Positions 1-7,853 are shown, counted from the first letter of the stretch. The stretch: 59,092 nucleotides of DNA from Rhodococcus yunnanensis NBRC 103083 (GCF_001895005.1 NZ_BCXH01000026.1:1-59092), one strand, 5' to 3'. The notes: generated by a model from the sequence alone, not told the origin. Made by a program: numbers and translations.

Positions 1-998
1 AAGAACGTCATGAACGAGAAGAACGGCAACAACACCGCACCGGTCGCATACATGTGATGCGCCCACACCGCGATCGACAGCGCCGCGATCGCGATCGTCG
101 CATAGATCAACGTGGTGTACCCGAACATCGGCTTACGCGAGAACACCGGGAAAATCTCCGACACGATCCCGAAGAACGGCAACGCGATGATGTACACCTC
201 GGGATGACCGAAGAACCAGAACAAGTGCTGCCACAACAACACCCCACCGGTCGCCGGATCGAACAGATGCGCACCCAGATGCCGATCCGCCGCCAACCCC
301 AACAACGCCGCCGTCAGCAACGGAAACGCCAGCAGAATCAGAATCGAGGTCACCAGAATGTTCCAGGTGAAAATCGGCATCCGGAACATCGTCATCCCCG
401 GCGCCCGCAAACAGATCACCGTGGTGATCATGTTGACCCCACCCAAAATGGTGCCCAAACCAGCCACCGCCAACCCCATGATCCACAAGTCCGCACCCAC
501 ACCCGGCGAATGCAACGCCGACGTCAGCGGCGTGTACGCCGTCCACCCGAAGTCCGCGGCACCACCCGGGGTGATGAACCCGGCCGTGGTGATCAACGCC
601 CCGAACAGATACAACCAATACGAAAACGCATTGAGCCGCGGGAACGCCACATCAGGGGCACCGATCTGCAACGGCAGAATGTAGTTCGCGAACCCGAACA
701 CGATCGGCGTCGCATACAACAACAACATGATCGTGCCGTGCATGGTGAACAACTGGTTGTACTGCTCGTTGGACAAGAACTGCATCCCCGGCACAGCCAA
801 CTCGGCGCGCATCAACAACGCCATCAACCCACCGACCAAGAAGAACCCGATCGAGGTCGCGATGTACATGATCCCCAACACCTTGGGATCAGTCGTCGTC
901 ACCGCCTTGTGAAGAAAAGAACCCTTCGGTCCCATCCTCGGCGGAAAAGGCCTCGCCGCCGTCACAGCGGGAGTCGGCCTAGGCGCTAGGGCAGTCAC
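1..998 (-). CDS. ctaD: Cytochrome c oxidase subunit I, 5' part (runs off left edge)
   Basis: Catalytic haem-copper subunit of the aa3 terminal oxidase, an integral membrane protein that reduces oxygen to water in the cytochrome bc1-aa3 branch. 332 codons are visible, about 57% of a usual CtaD of roughly 575 residues. Successive hydrophobic helices carry the family signatures, including the helix with HGTIM (haem ligand region) and the HPEVY segment with the CuB histidine and cross-linked tyrosine. The start is the GTG at 998 (protein begins VTALAPRPTPAV), preceded by a strong AGGAGG at 1002-1007. The gene is complete at its 5' end and cut by the window boundary at its 3' end. It is transcribed away from the rest of the window. 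Confidence 0.95.
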   Translation of the reverse strand, partial: MTALAPRPTPAVTAARPFPPRMGPKGSFLHKAVTTTDPKVLGIMYIATSIGFFLVGGLMALLMRAELAVPGMQFLSNEQYNQLFTMHGTIMLLLYATPIVFGFANYILPLQIGAPDVAFPRLNAFSYWLYLFGALITTAGFITPGGAADFGWTAYTPLTSALHSPGVGADLWIMGLAVAGLGTILGGVNMITTVICLRAPGMTMFRMPIFTWNILVTSILILLAFPLLTAALLGLAADRHLGAHLFDPATGGVLLWQHLFWFFGHPEVYIIALPFFGIVSEIFPVFSRKPMFGYTTLIYATIAIAALSIAVWAHHMYATGAVLLPFFSFMTF

Positions 999-1073
999 TG
1001 ATCCTCCTGAAGACGCGAGTGGGAACATCGTAAACCGCTGACGCCCCGAGTACTACCTTTGGTCGTAGGAACG

Positions 1074-1114
1074 CCGAATGCCCTGTCACCGCGACCGGCG
1101 AACAGGGCATTCGG
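1074..1114 (-). terminator. Hairpin between ctaD and the DUF6764-like gene
   Basis: A perfect 13-bp inverted repeat, CCGAATGCCCTGT at 1074-1086 and its complement at 1102-1114, encloses a 15-base loop that can pair further internally. It lies 17 bases past the stop codon of the minus-strand gene ending at 1131, as expected for a transcription terminator. There is no obvious U-tract, which is common in high-GC actinobacteria. It also sits upstream of the ctaD start, so it would insulate ctaD. Confidence 0.7.
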
Positions 1115-1130
1115 ATGAAGCGAATCGGAG

Positions 1131-1604
1131 TCAGGATCCCAGCACGCAGAACTGGCCGGAGGTCAGATTGAGTGCCAACGACAAGGGTCCGACGCAATCG
1201 ACCCCGGCGGCTTCGGCCGTTGCTCCCGAACCCCATCCAGCGATCGCGACAGTGGTTGCTCCGTCCGCCCAGGAGTGTGCGATACCGCCGCCGAGTGCCC
1301 ACGCATACGCCGTGCCCGCATTCTTCGATGCACCCAACGCCGTTCCGTACCCGTTGGCGTAGGTAGTGGCCGCGCCGGTCCCGTCGGTCACGCTGACGGC
1401 GGTGCCGCTTTCGGCGGCCCCGGCATCGGCGACGCCCGGGCCCGTGGAGGTGGCCCCACAACTGGCGGTGCCGTCGACCCGTATGTCGTTTGCCGAGGGC
1501 GGCGAGACGCAGCTCACCGGGGCAGCTGCTGCGGTGCCTGCGCCGAGGAATCCGGCCGCGGCGACACCGGTGCCGATTGTGAAAAGTGCTGCAGTGCGGG
1601 ACAT
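1131..1604 (-). CDS. Small secreted Ala/Gly-rich protein (DUF6764-like)
   Basis: Predicted exported protein of 157 residues with a Sec signal peptide: a short basic start, a hydrophobic stretch rich in Ala and Gly, and a likely AAAAP-type cleavage site near residue 28-30. The mature part is small, rich in Gly, Ala, Ser and Thr, and contains four cysteines (VSC, ASC, VDC, QFC) that could form disulphides. It resembles the uncharacterised actinobacterial DUF6764 family; no function is known. The ATG at 1604 gives a normal signal peptide. A longer form starting at TTG 1682 has the better ribosome site (AAGGAG at 7 bases) and would add 26 residues, so the start is uncertain. Confidence 0.75.
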   Translation of the reverse strand: MSRTAALFTIGTGVAAAGFLGAGTAAAAPVSCVSPPSANDIRVDGTASCGATSTGPGVADAGAAESGTAVSVTDGTGAATTYANGYGTALGASKNAGTAYAWALGGGIAHSWADGATTVAIAGWGSGATAEAAGVDCVGPLSLALNLTSGQFCVLGS

Positions 1605-1815
1605 TCGACTACCGAACCGTGACTTGGAATCATCCTGGGACGAGCGGCGGAGCGAAGAAAAGGCAGTGGAAGGGGAGAACAACAGGAGGCTCCTTCACGG
1701 GAGATAAATGGGTCGGTGCGGCACACCGTACCCCGGTTCTGCGCTCAGGTCATCAGTGAATGTTCCCTACGGCTGTAACGATTCGACTCTTCCGCCGATC
1801 CGCGCGCGAGTGTCC

Positions 1816-1821
1816 TACCAT
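1816..1821 (+). promoter_or_regulatory. -10 element for leaderless DUF4349 gene
   Basis: TACCAT (TAnnnT) ends exactly six bases before the ATG at 1828 and no Shine-Dalgarno sequence is present. The spacing fits transcription starting at the A of the ATG. Confidence 0.5.
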
Positions 1822-1827
1822 CCTGGG

Positions 1828-2733
1828 ATGAGACGCAGCCTGATCGCAGCCCTGGTCGGATCCTTCATTCTGCTGACAGGCTGCTCGGGGTCGGGCAGCG
1901 ACGCAGGTTCGTCGGCGCCCGACTCGTCCTTTTCCGAGCCGGGCGTGGCGCTCGCTCCGGAATCGGGGTTCCAGTCCCGCGATCAGGCGCCGGTACCGGC
2001 GGAGCGCAAAGAGGTTGTGACGGGCCAGGTTTACATCACCTCCGATGATCCGATCGAGGCGGCTCGTGACGCGGTGTCGGCCGTGGAGGCGGTGGGCGGC
2101 CGCGTGGACAACCGATCCGAGAATCCGGAGACGGACAATTTGACGGCCAGCAGCTCGATCACCGCTCGCATTCCGGCCGACGAACTCACCGGCACACTCG
2201 CGCGCATCGAGGACCTGGGCAAGGTGACCTCGGTCAGCATCACGCGCGACGACGTCACCATGCAGTATCAGGATCTCGATGCACGGATCGCGGCATTGCA
2301 GGCCTCGGTGGATCGATTGAAGGCGTTGATCGCGGGCGCGAACAACACGGCGGATCTGATCGAGGCGGAGACTGCGTTGTCGAGCAGGCAAGGCGAGCTG
2401 GACAGTCTGACTTCGCAGAAGAACTACCTCGCGGATCAGGTGGATTTGTCCACCATCACAGTGCAATTCAGTACCGACGACGTCACCCCGTCGCCGGGTC
2501 CGGACTCGTTCTGGGACGGTCTGGTCGCGGGCTGGCATTCGCTTCTCGACGCGATGCACGATGGTGTCGTCGGTCTCGGACGTGCGATTCCGTGGATCGG
2601 CGCGCTCGGGGTCGGCGCCGCAGTGGTGTATCTGATCGTTCGGCTGACGCGTCGAAGCCGGTCGACGGAACCCGTTCGGTCCGCTGAGTCCGAGACAGTG
2701 GCGAACCCGGACACCGAGCCCCCGCGGGAGTAG
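1828..2733 (+). CDS. DUF4349 domain lipoprotein
   Basis: Membrane-anchored lipoprotein of 301 residues. The signal peptide ends in a lipobox (LLTGC) with the lipidated Cys at residue 19, followed by a Ser/Gly-rich linker. The DUF4349 core covers roughly residues 60-225: an initial strand region (KEVVTGQVYITSDD), then a heptad-rich stretch around YQDLDARIAALQASVDRLKALI that should form a coiled coil, then strands ending VDLSTITVQF. A single transmembrane helix follows near residues 250-275 with a basic cytoplasmic tail, so the protein is tethered at both ends. The function of DUF4349 is unknown; an envelope role is likely. ATG 1828 is chosen because translation starts at the lipoprotein signal and the -10 box spacing fits a leaderless message. 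Confidence 0.85.
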   Translation: MRRSLIAALVGSFILLTGCSGSGSDAGSSAPDSSFSEPGVALAPESGFQSRDQAPVPAERKEVVTGQVYITSDDPIEAARDAVSAVEAVGGRVDNRSENPETDNLTASSSITARIPADELTGTLARIEDLGKVTSVSITRDDVTMQYQDLDARIAALQASVDRLKALIAGANNTADLIEAETALSSRQGELDSLTSQKNYLADQVDLSTITVQFSTDDVTPSPGPDSFWDGLVAGWHSLLDAMHDGVVGLGRAIPWIGALGVGAAVVYLIVRLTRRSRSTEPVRSAESETVANPDTEPPRE

Positions 2734-2754
2734 CCCCGCCTACACCCTTCTCTC

Positions 2755-3228
2755 CTACACGCTGCCCGCGAAGCCGTGTTGCCGCCACGCCTCGTACATG
2801 ACGACGGCTGCGGCGTTGGCGAGATTGAGTGACCGTCGCCCTGGGATCATCGGGATTCGGAGTTTGTCGGTGACGTGCGAATCGCCGAGGACGTCGTCGG
2901 GTAGCCCGGTCGGTTCGGGTCCGAACAACAACACGTCGCCGGGTTCGTAATCGACAGCGGTATGGAAAGTCGACGAGTGCGCGGTGTAGGCGAAGACTCG
3001 TGTCGGTGCGAGCGCATCCCACGCCGCGGACAGGTTCTCGTGCACCGTCACCGAGGCGAGGTCGTGGTAATCGAGGCCTGCACGTTTGAGTTTGGGCTCG
3101 GACATGTCGAAGCCGAGGGGACCGACGAGGTGGAGCTCGCAGCCGGTGCCGGCCACGAGCCGTATGGCGTTGCCGGTGTTCTGCGGAATTCGGGGCTCGA
3201 AGAACATGAGACGAAACACCCGGCTCAC
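2755..3228 (-). CDS. trmL: tRNA (cytidine/uridine-2'-O-)-methyltransferase TrmL (SpoU family)
   Basis: SPOUT-class methyltransferase of 157 residues that 2'-O-methylates the wobble base (position 34) of tRNA(Leu) isoacceptors using S-adenosylmethionine. The sequence has the family N-terminus PRIPQNTGNAIR, the middle LFGPEPTGLPDDVL that forms part of the trefoil-knot cofactor site, and the C-terminal motif SLNLANAAAVVMYEAWRQ. The length matches TrmL. The GTG at 3228 is chosen because GGAGGT lies six bases upstream; a second GTG at 3219 and an ATG at 3207 are possible. Genes for spoU, mfpA and folD lie near each other in mycobacteria too. It converges with the DUF4349 gene and diverges from the mfpA-like gene. 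Confidence 0.93.
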   Translation of the reverse strand: MSRVFRLMFFEPRIPQNTGNAIRLVAGTGCELHLVGPLGFDMSEPKLKRAGLDYHDLASVTVHENLSAAWDALAPTRVFAYTAHSSTFHTAVDYEPGDVLLFGPEPTGLPDDVLGDSHVTDKLRIPMIPGRRSLNLANAAAVVMYEAWRQHGFAGSV

Positions 3229-3261
3229 TCTGCCACCTCCGTCACAGGGAGGATGGGGCAG

Positions 3262-3861
3262 GTGGACGACGAACAGATCATCGGTGAGGACTACTCCGAC
3301 GCGCGGCTCGACCGACAGCAGTGGACGGATCGCACCTACGTATCGTGCAACTTCCGAGATGCCGATCTCAGTGGCGTGAAGACATCGTCGGTGGTGTTCA
3401 CGGAGTGCGATTTCACCGGAACCGATCTGACCGAGTCTGTCCATGTCAACGCTGCATTCCGGTCGTGCACGTTCACCCGGGCCACTCTGCAGCACAGTAC
3501 TTTTCGGAACTCGACCTTCATGGGATCGACATTCGTCGACTCTCGGATGCGTCCGGCGACGTTCGACGAGGTCGACTTCACGTTGGCCGGGCTCGGGGGA
3601 GCGGACATGCGCGGGATGGATCTGACCGGGTGCCGGATGTCGGAGGCCAACCTGGTCAATACGGACCTCCGGAAGGCGATACTGCGATCGGCCGATCTGT
3701 CCGGTGCACGAACCACCGGTGCCAAACTGCAGGAGGCGGATCTTCGCGGCGCCCGTGTCGATGCGAACCTCTGGGTAGGCGCGGCACTCGCCGGTGCCCA
3801 CATCGAGTTCACCCAGGCCGTGGCGTATGCACACGCGCACGGCCTCGCGGTCGAGGGTTGA
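3262..3861 (+). CDS. mfpA: Pentapeptide-repeat protein, MfpA-like
   Basis: Protein of 199 residues made almost entirely of A(D/N)LXX-type pentapeptide repeats (for example ADLSG, CDFTG, TDLTE, ADMRG, ADLRG), which fold into a right-handed quadrilateral beta helix. Segments such as DVDFTLAGLGGADMRGMDLTG and ADLSGARTTGAKLQEADLRG closely match the mycobacterial MfpA I know. MfpA mimics B-form DNA, binds DNA gyrase and lowers fluoroquinolone susceptibility. The mycobacterial gene follows a small conservon of GTPase and roadblock genes; none is present here. GGGAGG at 3247-3252 is correctly spaced for GTG 3262; an ATG at 3253 directly abuts it and is less likely. Confidence 0.85.
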   Translation: MDDEQIIGEDYSDARLDRQQWTDRTYVSCNFRDADLSGVKTSSVVFTECDFTGTDLTESVHVNAAFRSCTFTRATLQHSTFRNSTFMGSTFVDSRMRPATFDEVDFTLAGLGGADMRGMDLTGCRMSEANLVNTDLRKAILRSADLSGARTTGAKLQEADLRGARVDANLWVGAALAGAHIEFTQAVAYAHAHGLAVEG

Positions 3862-3898
3862 CGACACGCGTCCGGTGCCGCCTGGAACAATGGTCGAC

Positions 3899-4765
3899 GT
3901 GACTGCGACGATCCTTGACGGCAAAGCGACCCGCGACGAGATTTTCGTCGACCTGACCGCGCGAGTGACTGCTCTCCGTGAGCGTGGCATCGTTCCTGGG
4001 TTGGCGACAGTGCTGGTCGGCGACGATCCGGGCTCGGCTGCGTATGTGCGCGGCAAGCACAACGACTGCGCGAAGGTCGGAATCACGTCGATTCGCCGCG
4101 ACCTCCCCGCCGACATCTCGCAGGAGGATCTCGACGCCGTCATCGACGAGCTGAACGAGAATCCGGAATGCACCGGTTACATCGTTCAGCTGCCACTGCC
4201 GAAGCATCTCGACGAGAACGCCGCACTCGAAAGAATCGATCCGTCCAAGGATGCGGACGGTCTTCATCCGATCAACCTCGGCAGGCTCGTTCTCGGTAAG
4301 GAAGCGGCACTGCCCTGTACGCCGCGAGGCATCGTCCACCTGCTTCGTCGATACGATGTCGAACTCGCCGGGGCGCATGCCGTGGTGATCGGTCGGGGTG
4401 TGACCGTCGGTCGTCCCATCGGGTTGCTGCTCACTCGGCGGTCCGAGAATTCGACGGTGACGCTCTGCCACACCGGCACCAAGGATCTCGCCGAGGAGGT
4501 TCGCCGCGCGGACATCGTCATCGCCGCAGCCGGGGTACCGGGGATCGTCACCGCCGATATGGTCAAGCCAGGCGCAGCGGTCCTCGATGTCGGGGTCGCC
4601 CGGACCGAGGACGGTCTGCGGGGCGACGTCGCAGCCGACGTCGCCGATGTCGCGGGCTTCCTGTCACCCAATCCCGGTGGCGTCGGCCCGTTGACGCGGG
4701 CGTTCCTACTCGCGAACGTCGTCGAACGGGCCGAGAAGGTTTCGGCCGAGACCGCGGCGGTCTGA
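3899..4765 (+). CDS. folD: Methylenetetrahydrofolate dehydrogenase/cyclohydrolase FolD
   Basis: Bifunctional cytosolic enzyme of one-carbon metabolism. It oxidises 5,10-methylene-THF with NADP and hydrolyses the methenyl product to 10-formyl-THF for purine and fMet synthesis. The 288-residue protein has the catalytic segment SAAYVRGKHNDC (Tyr and Lys), the folate-site motif YIVQLPLPKHL, the dinucleotide loop VIGRGVTVGRP and the C-terminal signature PNPGGVGPLTRAFLL. The GTG at 3899 gives the N-terminus MTATILDGKA, equal in length to the mycobacterial protein; an ATG at 3890 is three codons upstream. The downstream DUF3017 gene begins five bases after the stop, indicating co-transcription. Confidence 0.95.
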   Translation: MTATILDGKATRDEIFVDLTARVTALRERGIVPGLATVLVGDDPGSAAYVRGKHNDCAKVGITSIRRDLPADISQEDLDAVIDELNENPECTGYIVQLPLPKHLDENAALERIDPSKDADGLHPINLGRLVLGKEAALPCTPRGIVHLLRRYDVELAGAHAVVIGRGVTVGRPIGLLLTRRSENSTVTLCHTGTKDLAEEVRRADIVIAAAGVPGIVTADMVKPGAAVLDVGVARTEDGLRGDVAADVADVAGFLSPNPGGVGPLTRAFLLANVVERAEKVSAETAAV

Positions 4766-4770
4766 GCTCG

Positions 4771-5046
4771 ATGGGGGAGCGGATCCGCAGGAACCTGCCG
4801 CTGATCCTGGTGCTGATCGTGATTTTTGCGGCGCTGGTGCTGGTTCTCGCGGATCGGTGGCGCCGAGGCGCTTTCGTGCTCGGTATCGCCACCATCCTTG
4901 CTGCAGGTTTTCGCATGTGCCTGCCGGAGAACCGAATCGGTCTCCTTCAGGTGCGCAGCCGTGCATTCGACGTGTCCGCGCTGGCCCTGGTGGGCGGAGC
5001 CATCGTGTTTCTCTCCGCCTCGATCGACCCGCTCGGCACCGACTGA
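4771..5046 (+). CDS. DUF3017 small membrane protein
   Basis: Membrane protein of 91 residues belonging to the actinobacterial DUF3017 family, regularly found directly after folD. It has three predicted hydrophobic segments, around residues 9-26, 33-48 and 66-84, with basic residues RRN and DRWRRG on the inner side. Function unknown. The ATG at 4771 follows the folD stop by five bases, and the GAGCTC just before it offers a weak ribosome site. The stop codon is embedded in a hairpin shared with the opposing metX gene. Confidence 0.85.
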   Translation: MGERIRRNLPLILVLIVIFAALVLVLADRWRRGAFVLGIATILAAGFRMCLPENRIGLLQVRSRAFDVSALALVGGAIVFLSASIDPLGTD

Positions 5047-5063
5047 CATCGCTCAGTCGGTGC
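5036..5063. terminator. Bidirectional hairpin spanning both convergent stop codons
   Basis: Arms GCACCGACTGA (5036-5046) and TCAGTCGGTGC (5053-5063) are perfectly complementary around the six-base loop CATCGC. The left arm contains the TGA of the DUF3017 gene and the right arm contains the complement of the metX stop, so one hairpin can terminate both convergent transcripts. Confidence 0.75.
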
Positions 5064-6210
5064 GGCGCGGCCTACTCGCTCGCGCCTGATCCAGGGTCTC
5101 CCCGAGAAGTTTCGCGACGGCTCCGGCTTCGGTCAGGAATCCGTCGTGTCCATCGCGTGACTGGATGACCTCGAGCCCTCGGCATTCGGGCAGACCGCGA
5201 GCGATCTCCTTCTGCTGCCGTAGCGGGTAGAGACGGTCCGAGTCGACGCCGCCGACGATGGTCGGCACGCTCGCGCGGGCGAGTGCAGCGTCCACTCCGC
5301 CGCGGCCGCGGCCGATGTCGTGTCGGTTCATGGCTTCGGTCAGCAGGACGTAGGTGCCTGCGTCGAATCGGTCGACCAGTTTGGTCGCCTGATGCTGCAG
5401 GTAGCTCTGGATGGCGTAACGGCCACCGTTCCAAGGATCCTCGTCGGTCTGCGGGGAGTTGGCGAACCGGATGTCCAACTCGCTCTCGGTGCGGTACGTC
5501 AGATGAGCGATCCGACGTGCGATTCCGAGACCGGTTCGAGGCGCACGGCCGGTTCCGTAATAGTCCCCGCCTTGCCAGTCCGGGTCCGAGGTGATGGCCT
5601 CGATCTGGGTGGTCTGTGTGCCGATCTGGTCGGCGGTCGCGCGGGCGCCGACGGCGAGAACCAAGGCGGCCGTGACCCTCTCGGGGTAACCGACTATCCA
5701 CTCGAGTGTCCGCATGCCGCCCATCGAGCCACCGACTACGGCAGCGAACCGTTCGATGCCGAGAATGTCGGCCAGTGCGACCTCGGCGGCGACCTGATCC
5801 CGAATGGAGATTTCCGGGAAGCTGCTTCCGTAGGGTGTGCCGTCCGGGCCGATCGAGGACGGTCCCGTGGTGCCACCGCATCCGCCGAGGACATTGGTGG
5901 CGATGACGCACCATTCGTCGGTGTCCACGGGGGCGCCTGGACCGACCATGCCGTTCCACCACCCCGCCAGTGCATGCGCGGCGTCAGGCGGGCCGGACAC
6001 GTGGGAATCTCCGGTCAGCGCGTGTTCGACGAGTACGACGTTGTCACGGGCGGGTGATATCTCACCCCACCGCTGTACCGCAACCGTCACATCGGAAAGA
6101 GTGGCGCCACTCTCGAGTTCGAGGGAGCCGATGTCGATGTGGCCGAGCCGTCCGTCCGGCGCAGGCAGGCCTGCGGCCGAACGGACGTCGTGCACGGAGC
6201 TGATGGTCAA
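5053..6210 (-). CDS. metX: Homoserine O-acetyltransferase MetX
   Basis: Alpha/beta-hydrolase-fold enzyme of 385 residues that acetylates L-homoserine from acetyl-CoA, the first committed step of methionine synthesis. The nucleophile is Ser162 in GGSMGGMR; the acid and base lie in the C-terminal part, with the histidine in SRDGHDGFL. HALTGDSH near residue 63 is the oxyanion-region motif of the family. The start is TTG at 6210, whose TTGA overlaps the metC stop codon by four bases, so the two genes are translationally coupled and both fall under the SAM-IV riboswitch upstream of metC. It could accept succinyl-CoA, but actinobacterial MetX proteins normally use acetyl-CoA. Confidence 0.95.
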   Translation of the reverse strand: MTISSVHDVRSAAGLPAPDGRLGHIDIGSLELESGATLSDVTVAVQRWGEISPARDNVVLVEHALTGDSHVSGPPDAAHALAGWWNGMVGPGAPVDTDEWCVIATNVLGGCGGTTGPSSIGPDGTPYGSSFPEISIRDQVAAEVALADILGIERFAAVVGGSMGGMRTLEWIVGYPERVTAALVLAVGARATADQIGTQTTQIEAITSDPDWQGGDYYGTGRAPRTGLGIARRIAHLTYRTESELDIRFANSPQTDEDPWNGGRYAIQSYLQHQATKLVDRFDAGTYVLLTEAMNRHDIGRGRGGVDAALARASVPTIVGGVDSDRLYPLRQQKEIARGLPECRGLEVIQSRDGHDGFLTEAGAVAKLLGETLDQARASRPRRTD

Positions 6211-7544
6211 GATGCCGCCGCTGCGAATCCGGCCTCGAGATCGGCGAGGATGTCGTCGATGCCTTCGATTCCGACTGCGAGCCTGACCAGGCCCGGGGTG
6301 ACGCCGGAGGCCAGCTGCTCCTCGGGAGTCAACTGCGAGTGAGTGGTCGATGCAGGGTGGATGACAAGTGAACGCACATCACCGATGTTAGCCACATGGC
6401 TGTGCAGGCTCAGTGCGTTGACGAACTTCTTGCCCGCGTCGATGCCGCCCTTCAGCTCGAATGCGACGATCGCACCCTGACCCTTCGGTGCAAGTTCCTG
6501 CCCGCGGGAGTACCACGGCGAGGACTCGAGGCCCGCGTAGTTGACGCTCGCCACGTCCTCGTGCGCGTCTAGGAACGCAGCGACCTTCTGTGCGTTCTCG
6601 ATGTGACGCTCGATGCGAAGACTGAGAGTTTCGAGCCCCTGGCTGATGAGGAAAGCGTTGAACGGCGAGATCGCTGCGCCGATGTCGCGGAGCAGCTGCA
6701 CTCGTGCCTTGAGCGCGTAGGCGGGCGCGCCGAGATCGGCGAACACGACACCGTGGTAGCTGGGGTCGGGCGTGGTGAAGTTCGGATGACGACCCTGAGT
6801 CCAGTCGAATGTCCCGCCGTCGACGATGACGCCTGCGATGGCAGTGCCGTGGCCACCGAGGTACTTGGTGGCCGAGTGCACGACGATGTCGGCTCCGTGC
6901 TTCAGCGGCTGGATCAGGTACGGAGTCGCGACGGTGTTGTCGAGGATCAGGGGGATCCCGTTCTCGTGGGCGACGCCTGCGACACCCGGGATGTCGAAAA
7001 TGTCGTTCTTGGGGTTCGAGATGGTTTCGCCGTAGAACGCCCGTGTGGTCGGGGTGATCGCGGCACGCCACTGTTCGAGGTCGTCGGGGTCGTCGACGAA
7101 GGAGACCTGGATGCCCAACTTGGGCAGCGTGTAGTGGAACAGGTTGTAGGTGCCGCCGTACAGGCGTGGGCTCGAGACGATGTGGTCGCCTGCCTCGGCG
7201 ATGTTGAGGATCGCCAGCGTCTCGGCGGCCTGACCCGAGGACACGAGCAGCGCCGCGACGCCACCCTCGAGCGCGGCGATCCGCTGCTCGACTGCATCCT
7301 GAGTCGGGTTCATGATGCGCGTGTAGATGTTGCCCGGCTCGGCGAGCCCGAACAGCGCCGCCGCGTGATCGGTGCTGTCGAAGGTGTAGGACGTGGTCTG
7401 GTAGATCGGGAGTGCGCGGGCGTGGGTGACGCCATCGGCGTTCTGTCCGACGTGAATCTGCTTGGTTTCGAAACTCCACGATGCCGTGGGGTCTTCGATG
7501 GGGGTGCCTACGGCGTCTACGACGTCGGGTGTGTTGTCGGTCAT
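6207..7544 (-). CDS. metC: O-acetylhomoserine/O-acetylserine sulfhydrylase
   Basis: PLP-dependent Cys/Met-metabolism enzyme of 445 residues that makes homocysteine from O-acetylhomoserine and sulphide. The Schiff-base lysine is Lys227 in HSATKYLGGHG; the phosphate-binding YTRIMNPT and SSGQAA segments are present. The length of about 430-445 and the sequence fit the MetY/MetZ type rather than cystathionine beta-lyase, although mycobacterial genomes name it metC. ATG 7544 is preceded by GGAG ten bases upstream, and its ATGA overlaps the stop of a Cys-rich short reading frame. Expression should respond to SAM through the riboswitch and perhaps to cysteine through the leader ORF. metX follows with a four-base overlap. 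Confidence 0.95.
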   Translation of the reverse strand: MTDNTPDVVDAVGTPIEDPTASWSFETKQIHVGQNADGVTHARALPIYQTTSYTFDSTDHAAALFGLAEPGNIYTRIMNPTQDAVEQRIAALEGGVAALLVSSGQAAETLAILNIAEAGDHIVSSPRLYGGTYNLFHYTLPKLGIQVSFVDDPDDLEQWRAAITPTTRAFYGETISNPKNDIFDIPGVAGVAHENGIPLILDNTVATPYLIQPLKHGADIVVHSATKYLGGHGTAIAGVIVDGGTFDWTQGRHPNFTTPDPSYHGVVFADLGAPAYALKARVQLLRDIGAAISPFNAFLISQGLETLSLRIERHIENAQKVAAFLDAHEDVASVNYAGLESSPWYSRGQELAPKGQGAIVAFELKGGIDAGKKFVNALSLHSHVANIGDVRSLVIHPASTTHSQLTPEEQLASGVTPGLVRLAVGIEGIDDILADLEAGFAAAAS

Positions 7545-7636
7545 GAGAGGAGAACTCCGTCTTCGAAGGATGTGCAGGATTCGAATCGACTCTCGGTCGC
7601 GAGAGCCTGGCGGGGCGTATCGAGACAACAACACAT
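7541..7636 (-). CDS. Cys-rich leader ORF (31 codons) upstream of metC
   Basis: Short open reading frame beginning Met-Cys-Cys-Cys-Leu-Asp, with all three consecutive cysteines encoded by TGT, a codon disfavoured in this GC-rich genome, and a further Cys near the end. It has a strong ribosome site, GAGGAGG, six bases before the ATG at 7636. Its TGA overlaps the metC ATG (ATGA), giving direct translational coupling. It sits between the SAM-IV riboswitch and metC. Polycysteine leader ORFs that sense cysteine by ribosome stalling are known in mycobacteria for sulphur genes; that role here is inference. Inverted repeats (CTCTC/GAGAG and GATTCGAATC) inside the ORF could form alternative structures. 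Confidence 0.65.
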   Translation of the reverse strand: MCCCLDTPRQALATESRFESCTSFEDGVLLS

Positions 7637-7755
7637 GGTGAACCTCCTCGGGGCCTTCTGGGTCCAGTTGTGGCAGGTCAGTGGGTCCGCCGAGATCAAC
7701 ACATCCCCTTGAGCGAACCCGCGCTTGTCATCCGGCTGCGTCTGCGACCGGACAA

Positions 7756-7842
7756 CCAGGTCTTCACCCGGAGCACCCCACCGCGGTTGGAGGGTTGCCG
7801 GCCAGCAAGCCGGGGCTTTCGACGCTGGCACTCATGACCTGG
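7756..7842 (-). ncRNA. SAM-IV riboswitch
   Basis: On the minus strand the element begins and ends with perfectly complementary CCAGGTC and GACCTGG (P1 stem). It contains the conserved SAM-IV blocks: GGTCATGAGTGCCAGCG, the CCCCGGCTTGCTGGCCGGC stem, CAACCCTCC and GCGGTGGGGTG. SAM-IV aptamers bind S-adenosylmethionine and control methionine genes in actinobacteria. Here it lies about 210 bases upstream of metC, so high SAM should shut off metC-metX. A hairpin TTGTCCGG/CCGGATGACAA follows and may belong to the expression platform. Confidence 0.9.
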
Positions 7843-7847
7843 CGAGA

Positions 7848-7853
7848 ATCCTA
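7848..7853 (-). promoter_or_regulatory. -10 element of the riboswitch-metC-metX transcript
   Basis: TAGGAT on the minus strand ends five bases before the first base of the P1 stem, so transcription would start at or next to the SAM-IV aptamer. Confidence 0.5.

Noticed and set aside
54..989. Plus-strand 311-codon Arg/His/Gln-rich open frame
   Set aside because: It is antisense to ctaD, whose protein sequence is unmistakable; the composition is typical of a reverse-frame artefact in GC-rich DNA.
1605..1682. TTG 1682 start for the DUF6764-like protein
   Set aside because: The ribosome site is good, but the ATG at 1604 already gives a complete signal peptide; kept as an alternative rather than the call.
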